From contig JANUWI010000011.1 of the NCBI GenBank assembly GCA_025504975.1, forward strand, positions 1,178,001 through 1,242,000: 64,000 bases of DNA, in the 5' to 3' direction. Below the pieces are notes generated by a model. It searched no databases and was not told where the DNA came from. It worked only from the letters and a program-made list of their open reading frames with translations. This document shows, in pieces, positions 56,262 through 64,000 of this stretch. This DNA is from Plenodomus lindquistii (Eukaryota; Ascomycota; Dothideomycetes; Pleosporales; Leptosphaeriaceae). The position numbers and the translations under genes were made by a program. How positions within the stretch are numbered: the first letter of the stretch is position 1; every line of letters begins with the position of its first letter.

Positions 56262-57617
56262 TCACGATAACAAGGCCTTGGACGCCACACTCAACAACCA
56301 CGCTGCATCCTGCCAACCGCCCACCTCCTCATCTCCCGTTCCCGGTCTACTCCCCTCTGCACCATCCCTCTTCACCGCCGCCGCCGCCGCCGCCGCAGCA
56401 AGCACCCCCTCCCTCTCCGCCTTCCTCCTCCTAGCCTCAACCTCCCTCCTGACCCTTAACTCCTCCGCCGTCAAATTCGGCAACCTCAATACCTCCTCCC
56501 CCTCATCCCCATACTCATCCTCACTACTACTACTACTACTACTATCCCCCCCTTCCCCCCCATCCTCCACCACACTAAACAAACTCCACCCAATCAGACG
56601 ATCCACCCATCCAAACCCCGGTGTGCGCGCCAGTCTCGCAACTTCCTCATCCTCTTCGTCCTCGTCTTCCTGTGTGTCGAGGAAATCTGGGGTTTGAAAT
56701 CGTGCATCTTGCTCGTCGTGGTTATTATTATTATTATTATTGTTGTTATTGTTGTTATACCAATGCGTGTCCTCGGTCAAATCAAAAGCGTGATGTGAAG
56801 ATGGAGACATAGGTCCTATACCAGGCGTAGAAATGGTAAGATCAATCCGACTCCCAACTCTACTTCCCCTGCGCGACTGTCTTGCACTCGGCGCCCGGGA
56901 TCCCACACGTGACACGATTCTGCTTCCCGCACGACTGAGGCGCGGACTGTAGAATGAAGGGTATGTTGATGCATCAGGCAGATGTTCGCCGGATAAAAGG
57001 GCTATGCGGTGGGGATCGTGGTGTTGGTTGTAGTCTGGTGATTGGCCGACGAGACTGGTGCTGCTTTCGCGGCGGGAGAGCCAGCCTTGGCCTTTGCTGT
57101 TGCGGGATGAGCTGGCGATGGCGAGGCCGGCGCGGTGAAGCCATTCTTCGTTGGATTCGAGCGTATGCGTGCGGGTGGTGGGGAGGGGTGCGGTGCGTTT
57201 ACGCGTGTGGTGCCGTCCTTCGGGTAGTTTGCTGGATTGTTGTTGTGGGGGTTGCACGGCGAGCTGGGCGGTGGAGCTGGTGCTCTGGGGGTGGGAGAGT
57301 AGTGTGCTTGTGGATTTTGCTTTTGGGACTGAGCTCAATTCGCGGACGGATGTGTTGAGGAAGTAGCCGTCGTAGGCGTAGGTCTTTTTCGCTAGGTGTC
57401 GCGAGGTACTGCGGCTTTGACTCAGACTGAGGATGCCTGGAGTCGTTGGGGCGGACTTTTGCGCAATGTACGAGGTAGATGGTGTGCGGTCGTTGTCGTC
57501 GGGCGAAGGCGGTGCAGAGGCATCGAGGGGGTATTTGGCGCTGAGAGGGGCTAGAGACAGGTTGTGGAGGTTTGGGTATGAACGCCGTGAGCGTGAGGTA
57601 GATCGTGTTCCTTCCAT
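56262..57617 (-). CDS. Ser/Arg-rich conserved hypothetical protein, 451 residues (DUF3984-like)
   Basis: One exon. The protein is mostly disordered: basic SRSRRSYPNLHNLSLAPLSAKYPL at the start, Ser/Thr/Pro-rich stretches, SRVGSRAPSARQSRRGSR, a 12-Asn run (ATT/GTT repeat at about 56720-56760), a poly-Asp/Glu block, poly-Ser (ACT repeat at about 56515-56545) and poly-Ala (GCC repeat at about 56380-56400). Conserved-looking islands are TYAYDGYFLNTSV, SNEEWLHRAGLAI, ARTPGFGWVDRLIGWSLF, LTAEELRVRREVEARRR and a final WQDAAWLLSVASKALLS. These islands recall the fungal DUF3984 family, a weak recollection without a search. It ends tail-to-tail with GPI10, 170 bp between stop codons. Function unknown. 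Confidence 0.75.
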   Translation of the reverse strand: MEGTRSTSRSRRSYPNLHNLSLAPLSAKYPLDASAPPSPDDNDRTPSTSYIAQKSAPTTPGILSLSQSRSTSRHLAKKTYAYDGYFLNTSVRELSSVPKAKSTSTLLSHPQSTSSTAQLAVQPPQQQSSKLPEGRHHTRKRTAPLPTTRTHTLESNEEWLHRAGLAIASSSRNSKGQGWLSRRESSTSLVGQSPDYNQHHDPHRIALLSGEHLPDASTYPSFYSPRLSRAGSRIVSRVGSRAPSARQSRRGSRVGSRIDLTISTPGIGPMSPSSHHAFDLTEDTHWYNNNNNNNNNNNNHDEQDARFQTPDFLDTQEDEDEEDEEVARLARTPGFGWVDRLIGWSLFSVVEDGGEGGDSSSSSSSEDEYGDEGEEVLRLPNLTAEELRVRREVEARRRKAEREGVLAAAAAAAAVKRDGAEGSRPGTGDEEVGGWQDAAWLLSVASKALLS

Positions 57618-59336
57618 GATGTTGCGAGTGCAGACTGGAAGGGACAGTAGGTTTTGTCAAGGCAATGTTTAGTTAGACGTGGTTGTCGAGATTCACTGGC
57701 CGAGGTTCGTTGGCAGGCGCACGGGGTCTGGGGACGGGAGGGCTAACCATGTCGTGATTAGTCGTGGATCTTGCCGGCTTAGCACGTGAAAAGTGGTGAG
57801 ACGTGCTCACGAGCCCTGGAGCAGTTCATGGCGTGAGCAATTGCTGCAGCTTGATCTTTGCGGACGATCCAGTAGCCCTCTGTACGACTAGGGGCAGCTG
57901 TGAAGCAAGCAGCCAGTGGTATCGCGCAACCGTAATGTGGCTAAGGTAGCGCATCCACGTTTGCAAAGGCTTGCTGCACAAAAACGGGCGTGTGATGATG
58001 AATGATGACATGTGGGGAGACATCTTGGTGAGATGGCCATGGAAAGCTTCGGCTGTTGTACGACCCTCTCCAAGTTCTACGCCTTGTAATCTGTAGGCTG
58101 TTGCATGACCTTGATCTTCGTAACAAGTCTGTCATCGTGGCCGTCACTAGTTTTCTGAGTGGAGTGTCCATGGCTCGCTAACGGCCCCAGGCTACCAGGC
58201 ATGCTCTAACAATCATGGGCGGAGATATCGTCGCGAGTTCGGAACCGAGACGGCGTTGAGACGAGACTATAAAATCCGTACCAGGTTTCGCGTGCCGTAG
58301 CGGGGCGATCAGAAATTGAGCAATCCCACGCGATCCTGTCGAGCCTTGAGCCATTGTAGGCTTCTCGAGCGTGTTGCCTGTCGTCGCACTGCTTGTCTGT
58401 GCGACGCCTGTTTGTCAAGGCTGACGAAGAACAGAGACCAATGCCACCAGCTTCAAAGGAAAACACACATGTGTCTGTTGATTCCCTTGTTCCTGCATCA
58501 AAGGCCACTGTGCAAGATGCAGCCAGTGACGTACTAGCGCCGTTTAGGTAAGCGGGCATAACTCCCTGCTACCTTACTCGCGGATCGCCTGGGGGAGGGC
58601 CTCGCCGGACCACCCGACTTATTCCACAACCACCAGAACCGTGAAGCGTACATAATCACATACATAAGGCCCGTCCGCACCCCCGCCCGCCGCCCTTTGA
58701 CCTCTTCGCTACCAACCAACCTTCGCGTCAACTCTGCATACAGCTCTTGCGCTGTGCACCCCTTCGCCCCCAAGCACACCCTCTACCCACGATGAATCTC
58801 GCCTCTTCGCATCACAGCAAGAAGCAGTCAATATGTCTGCTTTGACCCAGCGGTGACACGCGAGGTAAGCCCCCTAATTTCCATTAACGGACTCTTTTTT
58901 GCCCTTTGGTTTTTGGAACGTTCGTCGTAACTGTATTGGATATGCTCTTCGCGACTGTAGCAATGCGCTCACACGCGCAAATCTCTGGATTCGATAGCGC
59001 ACCAACCAGACATATGATGTTGCATATCCGACAGCGGTCGAAAATATTACAGCTTGGCTGACTGAAATATAGGCTGTTCGCTGTAGCTTCTGCTACCGTC
59101 AGTCTTCCACTGTTCTCGCCCGCAGTCGACAGCCTGCCAACCCTGACAACACCCCGATTCGCATAAAAACACACGACACTGTGCGGCCAACCCATTGTGC
59201 AGAGTAAGATTTCACCGCTTTGTGAGCTGCCACTGTCGCTAATAAAAGCCAGGCGCACACGCTGGAAAGCTCAAACTACCCGTTTGGAAAGAACACTACC
59301 AGACTTTAGAGTGAAGCGTACTTTGCGCATATCATA
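57618..59336. other. Divergent 1.7-kb region upstream of SIW14
   Basis: The left part is the promoter of the Ser-rich gene. Frames at 57826-58171 and 58206-58559 lack support. From about 58700 a pyrimidine-rich block and two short upstream ORFs suggest the 5' leader of the phosphatase gene, including a possible leader intron (donor GGTAAGC at about 58864). Confidence 0.5.
58792..58856 (+). promoter_or_regulatory. Two overlapping upstream ORFs in the probable SIW14 leader
   Basis: An 18-codon ORF (58792-58845, stop included) overlaps an 8-codon ORF in another frame (58833-58856). Both lie just downstream of a CT-rich block and just upstream of a good 5' splice site. They would be translated ahead of the main start at 59337 if the transcript begins near 58750. 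Transcript boundaries are inferred. Confidence 0.4.
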
Positions 59337-60158
59337 ATGTCTACTCCTACCGCAAGCGCTATGGTTCCCGCTGCTAAGGGCCAGAACGACATCCACACAA
59401 TGTTGAACAAGATTCGCGAGTTTGTTCATACTCTGGGCCTCCCCATTAGCGATGGCCTGGCTCAACACGCTGCCTCGATCAATCACGAGGACCTCCAGCA
59501 CGACCATGAGTGCGATCTCAATTGCATGCCTGATTCTCAGGGTACTGTCACTCCCGCTCATTCCATCCGTTCAGCTACTGAACGACTACACTCTCTTATC
59601 CCGCCTAGTAACTATGGCGCTGTTGTTCCAGGCATGATTTATCGCAGCAGCTATCCCGAAAAAAAGAACTACGAATTCCTCAAGGATCTCAAGATCAAGA
59701 GCATCATCACTCTGGTCCCGGAGCCGCTTTCAGAGGAGTACAAGGACTTTATGGATGAGGCTGAAATCCAGCACTTTCACGTCCACATTCGCGCCAACAA
59801 GGGCGATGTCCGTGTCGAGTCATGCGAAATGTCGCGTGCGCTCCGCTTGATCATGGACCGCACCAATCACCCCATTCTCATCCACTGCAACAAAGGCAAG
59901 CACCGCACTGGATGCACCGTTGCTGTACTCCGCCGCATCTTTGGAAAAATGAGCCTCGATGCCATTCGCGAGGAGTACCACACCTATGCCGGCGTTAAAG
60001 CGCGTTTCCTGGACGAGGTCTTCTTCGAGACCTTTGACCTCAACCTCGTCATGTGGATGGCTCGTCAAGAGGGCTGGGTTGGTCCCGCAGCCACCAACGC
60101 CCCGCCTTCACCTCCTGAGTCCGTCACCTCGAAAGATGACGTAGAACTCTTGTCCTAA
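59337..60158 (+). CDS. SIW14: Siw14-type atypical dual-specificity phosphatase (PFA-DSP)
   Basis: A single exon encodes 273 residues. The catalytic P-loop is HCNKGKHRTG, with C184 and R190 in the CX5R arrangement; the KGKHRTG form is characteristic of the Siw14/Oca branch. Other family signatures are PPSNYGAVVPGMIYRSSYP, NYEFLKDLKIKSIITLVPE and the general-acid region around the HIRANKGDV segment. Yeast Siw14 removes the 5-beta phosphate of inositol pyrophosphates and acts in the cytosol in stress and phosphate signalling; the activity here is inferred. The first 80 residues are a less conserved extension with HDHECDLNC, a Cys/His cluster. A SYGAV-type start of the core lies at about residue 92. 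Confidence 0.93.
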   Translation: MSTPTASAMVPAAKGQNDIHTMLNKIREFVHTLGLPISDGLAQHAASINHEDLQHDHECDLNCMPDSQGTVTPAHSIRSATERLHSLIPPSNYGAVVPGMIYRSSYPEKKNYEFLKDLKIKSIITLVPEPLSEEYKDFMDEAEIQHFHVHIRANKGDVRVESCEMSRALRLIMDRTNHPILIHCNKGKHRTGCTVAVLRRIFGKMSLDAIREEYHTYAGVKARFLDEVFFETFDLNLVMWMARQEGWVGPAATNAPPSPPESVTSKDDVELLS

Positions 60159-61441
60159 TCGTTTCCTTTGTTTATCGCATCTCTAGGCGTCTCAGAAGTG
60201 CTCTGGGAAAAGCCTCAAAATGGGACCGAATCGACTTGTAAATTTTCATTAGCACGGCGTATGGGCGGACAAGAAGGGAACAATATTCCATACATACCCG
60301 CAGTTGTTCCCAGGCGTTCCAGTACACACGGATGTCATAGTTTAGGGCTGTACAGACATTGACCACATGTTATTTTCCCTTTGTACATTGTTTTCCTATT
60401 GTTATCAGTTCACTTGGGAGCAGCTCCTGGATGAGCTAGCTGTATTCTGTTAGAGAAGGAAATCAAGCGAGAGATTTCTACACGGTACTACGTTACTCGA
60501 TTCACCCATAGTCTAATCGAGCTAATTGACTGCATTTTCTGCTTTGGCCGTGATGTTTTACGGCCGTTGTGCTAACGACTACGATGCCGGAACTAACTGG
60601 CTCGAATCAGTTCACCTGAGTGATTTAATTCTACATCGATGTCCTTGGAGTTGAACCCGAATTTGCCCTGCTACAAAGGCTCTCAGCAGCGTAAGTCAAG
60701 AACACCGTCTTCGCGGGACACACGCGTAGACAAATGTAGAACGGCAAAGGCGATCAATATCGTTGACATTTTCCCCTACTATCAAATCACCTCTCCTCCT
60801 CCTGCCCTACTTGCCGCGGCGAAAGTTGGCCAAGTTGTACACAGTCCGACCTCGGCGTCCTTTCGAACCCGTATGCAGAGTGGAATCCAAGAGGCGCCTT
60901 GCTCTCTGTGGCTTCGTGACTCGGGTTACTTGCCGCATGAGATGTCTGCGAAAACTGCTGTTGATAAACCCAGCAGATATGTAGGGTGCTTGAAGCGAAT
61001 AATACCCTATCATTTGTTGTACTCCCCCGGGGAATTTCGAAGTAATAGTTGTTCTAAGATTCCATGTCGTCTTGAGCTGCAGTCCATCTACCACTTGTTG
61101 CGGCAAAGTTGTCAAAAGTCGTGGGAAGTCAGTAAGATTATTTATGGCTTCGCTGACCATGATTACTTTGTATGTTAGCACTCTGTTTACATCGCTGCTT
61201 TTGCGCAGATCCAATAAAAGCCACAGTCGGGAGGGTGTGGGATTTTGGATCGGAGTTGAATCGTGGACAGGGGAGCTGATAGCGCCATGACAGCACCAGG
61301 GTCCGCCAAGGCACTAGGGATGGTGGGACCCACTTTGTCGGGACCCATCTTCGGTCCTGGCTGTCTCACAACGACCGCTCGTTCTGTCATACTCATATCA
61401 CTCTGAATACTACATTCCCAGCAATCTGAAAGCAGTTTTCA
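60159..61441. other. Intergenic, no convincing gene
   Basis: The 3' flank of SIW14 leads into a spacer. A 179-codon frame at 60639-61178 (+) has no recognisable domain and overlaps antisense frames; it is not annotated as a gene. Composition is normal, not yet AT-rich. Confidence 0.5.
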
Positions 61442-62044
61442 ATGCCTACCCTTGAAATAACTCAGTTGCGCTTGAAAGGAATTGCCGTGGACGACCCTGT
61501 GTTGCTCGAGAACCTCTCAGATGTGCGAACGAAACTAGAGACGCACTCCCGGTTCTACAGTTGCATTGAAGATCCTGAACTGATCTATATCTTGGGTATT
61601 TGGCCCACTCTCACAGCGCATCTCGATTTCCTGGCGTCACCAGCGAGGGGCAAAGTGTTAGGCCCTCAAGAAGATATTCTCCAGTTCTGTTGGACAGCAC
61701 ATCTGGAGCTAGACAGCATGAGCTCCCTACCGTTGGACGCACCTGTACTAGCAATCGAGAGACTGAGTTTTGGCGGCGACCCTCAAGACCCTCTCGAGCA
61801 CTACCCCGCAAAGCATGCGTACGAGCTCTCCGACAACCACCCGTTCAAAGTGAAACATGGCTGGCGATGCGATCCAACAGTCGGAAGCCACGAATTGTTT
61901 ATATTCAGCGGCTGGAAAGACGTCCAGTCTCATGTGACCTTCGAAGAGTCGCGACAAGGTGACAGCGACTTTGCACACGTCAAAGGTCAATGCGAGCATA
62001 TTCTAATCCATCATGGCCGAGATCTTGAGCGGGACCGAAAATAA
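61442..62044 (+). CDS. ABM-fold-like small protein, 200 residues
   Basis: A single exon from the first ATG. The pattern of a strand-rich start (LEITQLRLKGIAVDDPVL), a middle strand (FYSCIEDPELIYILGIWPTLTAHLDFL), a second half with LFIFSGWKDVQSHVTFEES and a His-containing end (EHILIHHGRD) matches fungal proteins built from two antibiotic-biosynthesis-monooxygenase-like (dimeric alpha-beta barrel) units. The ILGIWPTLTAHLDF and FSGWKDVQSHVTF segments are the repeated family hallmark of W-x-S/T/D-x-x-x-H. Substrate and role are unknown; some relatives sit in secondary-metabolite clusters, but no such cluster is visible here. No intron, no signal peptide. It is the last gene before the AT-rich tract, 200 bp away, and its reading frame is unbroken. 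Confidence 0.72.
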   Translation: MPTLEITQLRLKGIAVDDPVLLENLSDVRTKLETHSRFYSCIEDPELIYILGIWPTLTAHLDFLASPARGKVLGPQEDILQFCWTAHLELDSMSSLPLDAPVLAIERLSFGGDPQDPLEHYPAKHAYELSDNHPFKVKHGWRCDPTVGSHELFIFSGWKDVQSHVTFEESRQGDSDFAHVKGQCEHILIHHGRDLERDRK

Positions 62045-62235
62045 TTCTTGCATCTGGGGCTGCATGGCGTTCGAAGAAAGCCATTCATTAGTTATGTTCG
62101 TGCGATTTGGTGGCTTGGAATTGGAGGCACCTGCAGGACATCAAAGACAAAGATCGATCAGGCGCTGCGTACTGTGGTCCCGCATGTACAACAGGCGGAT
62201 ACCCGGGTTTCGTATCCACGCGATCTAACTACAAA

Positions 62236-64000
62236 ACACCAATATTAAAGCGAAATAAATTTTTAGAAGCAATAACACAACTACATTATAATAAATTACT
62301 TTTAGTAGTATAAAATTTTTAGCGTAGTCTATATTTTTATTTAATACTTTTTTTATATATTATTTTATATAACTATAGCTAAAATAGCGTATAATAAATT
62401 TTTTTAGTTTAAAATATAAATAGTAAATAATATACTACTAGAATTTAGTACTATATTACTATAATAGTTTAATAAAATTATTTCTACTATAATAGAAAAA
62501 AAAAAGATCTATTTAGCTATTTTTTTTTAAAAATATATATAAAAAATAAAAGTTTTTATTACTTTATTAAAAAAAAACTACTATTTATAATAAAAAAAAA
62601 TAGGCTATAATATTTTTAGGCTAATAAACTATAATATAGTAAATTTTTAATTAAGTTAATAATAGTATTTTTAATATATTAGTAGTAATAGTAGTAAACT
62701 TTTATTTTAACTATATAATACTATTAATATAAACTAGTATAAAAGCTATAGAATAATTTATAAAAATATACTTCTCTAGTTTAGTAGTTTAAATTCTAAA
62801 TATAAATATTAAAGCTAGCTTTAATTATACTTTAAATTTATAGTTATTAAAAAATTTATAATAAGCTTTTATACGTATACTATATTTATTTATAAATTTT
62901 CTAGTTACTATTAAAAAACTATTTAGTAAAAATATCTAGTTTACTTTTAATAATAAAAAATAAATAAATAAAGTAAAAAATATTAATAAATAATAGCTAG
63001 AATACTTTAAAAAAAGCTATAGTATATAAAAAGTAATTTCTAGTTTTTATATATAAACTTCTAATAAAAATAATTCTAATACTTTTTAATTATAGTATTA
63101 ACTTTAAAAAATAAGCTACTTTAGTAGTAGTAGCTAACTATATTTAAATACTATAATAGAAAAAAAAATAAATTATAATAGTAAACTAGCTTATACTATA
63201 CGCCTAAATAAAAAATATATATTAATAATATTTATTTTTTAAAATAGTAAAATAGCTAACTACTTTATTAAAAAAAAAGTTATTTAGTAATCTAAACTAA
63301 AGCCTATTAAACTATATAACTATAATTATAGATTTAAATAGTATTATAACTACTAGATCTATAGATATATTAGCTATTTTTATATTTTACTAATTTAATA
63401 TAAAAAATATACTAGTAGTTATTTAAAAACAAATATTAAATTATTTAGTTTAGATATCTAATTTATAATTAAAAAGGCTACTAGGCTAGTATACTACTAT
63501 ATAAAAAATATTAAAAAGAATAAATATACTTTATTAAAATAAAAGTATAAAAAACTATTAAATATCTGTTAAAATATAAATAGTAGCCTAAAAAAAAAAA
63601 TTAAAAAATTAAAAATATAAACACTTTTTTAAAATTAAAAATAGTAGTAAAATTCTATTACTTTACTACTAATATTACCTAGTATAGTAGCTACTATTAC
63701 TCTACTAGTCTAATAAAAAAATACCTAGAATAAAAACCTAGTATAGATAAAAATATTAGTATAAATTATATAATAAATAATAGCTATAGTTACTACTATA
63801 TAAATAGAATAAAACTACATTAACTAGAAACTAGAGTAGGTTTTTATAAATAAAATTTAAAAAATAAAATACTAAATTAACTATATACTAGCTAAAATTA
63901 AAGTATAAAATTTACTAAAAAAAATAAAACTAAATAGTAACTCTAGCTAAAGTAGTAGCTAGACTAGTAGTAGCCTAGTATTATAAAAAAAACTAGAAAA
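62236..64000. other. Extremely AT-rich tract with RIP-like composition
   Basis: From about 62236 to the end the base composition changes abruptly to nearly pure A/T. Remaining C is almost always followed by T and remaining G almost always preceded by A or G, so CpA, CpG and their complements are close to absent; TpA dominates. No open frame of length exists. This is what repeat-induced point mutation leaves of old repeats (transposons) in Dothideomycetes. The original element cannot be recognised from what remains. The tract runs off the window edge. Confidence 0.85.

Noticed and set aside
60639..61178. 179-codon plus-strand frame
   Set aside because: No domain, antisense frame of 135 codons overlaps it, no promoter-like signals.
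1..64000. tRNA, rRNA or CRISPR
   Set aside because: I looked for T-loop-like GTTCGAATC segments with matching arms and for spaced repeats; candidates near 9750, 20465 and 26290 lacked the rest of a cloverleaf. A tRNAscan or Infernal run would be decisive.
62236..64000. Identifying the transposon behind the AT island
   Set aside because: Mutation is too complete to read any protein or terminal repeat by eye; no family can be claimed.

Overview
The window looks like nuclear DNA of a filamentous ascomycete, most likely a Dothideomycete of the Pleosporales type. This rests on short introns (about 45-100 nt, with some microsatellite-filled longer ones), GC-balanced genes, a fungal gene set (Ecm33, GT62 mannosyltransferase, Gpi10, Siw14, fungal STAND/NACHT protein) and an abrupt extremely AT-rich tract at the right edge with the look of repeat-induced point mutation (RIP). 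No species can be named from the sequence alone.

Layout. 1-24 kb is mostly conserved housekeeping: a peroxisomal acyl-CoA/oxalyl-CoA synthetase of the Pcs60/Fat2 type (-), divergent from an SPF45-like G-patch/RRM splicing factor (+); a GT62 Golgi mannosyltransferase (-); a 310-residue unknown protein (-); an Ecm33-type GPI wall protein (-); a MAG1-type 3-methyladenine DNA glycosylase (-); and QCR7 (-), divergent from a mitochondrial NAD+-type carrier (+). Long stretches between these (7.0-10.7 kb, 14.5-18.1 kb) show no convincing gene.

24.5-37 kb is the accessory-looking part: a low-complexity Arg-rich ORF; a NACHT-type STAND (NLR-like) gene of seven exons ending in two C2H2 zinc fingers, followed in the same frame by repeat-bearing coding material broken only by TAG codons; head-to-head with it a ten-exon SNF2/Rad5-like ATPase gene; then a six-exon gene for an unrecognised 449-residue protein.

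37-60 kb returns to conserved genes: COQ2 (-), divergent from a JmjC plus 4CXXC_R1 zinc-finger chromatin protein with AT-hooks (+), a helix-hairpin-helix DNA-glycosylase-like protein of unknown function (+), a long empty stretch, a 1394-residue Ssp1/Sak1-like kinase (-), GPI10 (+), a Ser-rich unknown protein (-), and a Siw14-type phosphatase (+) with a leader carrying two upstream ORFs. A small ABM-fold-like protein (+) is the last gene before the AT-rich tract (about 62.24 kb to the end).

Functional themes are wall glycosylation and GPI anchors (GT62, Ecm33, Gpi10), mitochondrial energy metabolism (Qcr7, NAD+ carrier, Coq2), DNA/chromatin (Mag1, SNF2, JmjC, HhH protein) and nutrient/inositol-phosphate signalling (Ssp1-like kinase, Siw14). 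The most unusual parts are the NLR/SNF2 divergent pair, the TAG-punctuated NLR tail and the AT island. Exon boundaries were derived by hand from reading frame, GT/AG sites and family alignment from memory; every multi-exon model sums to a multiple of three.
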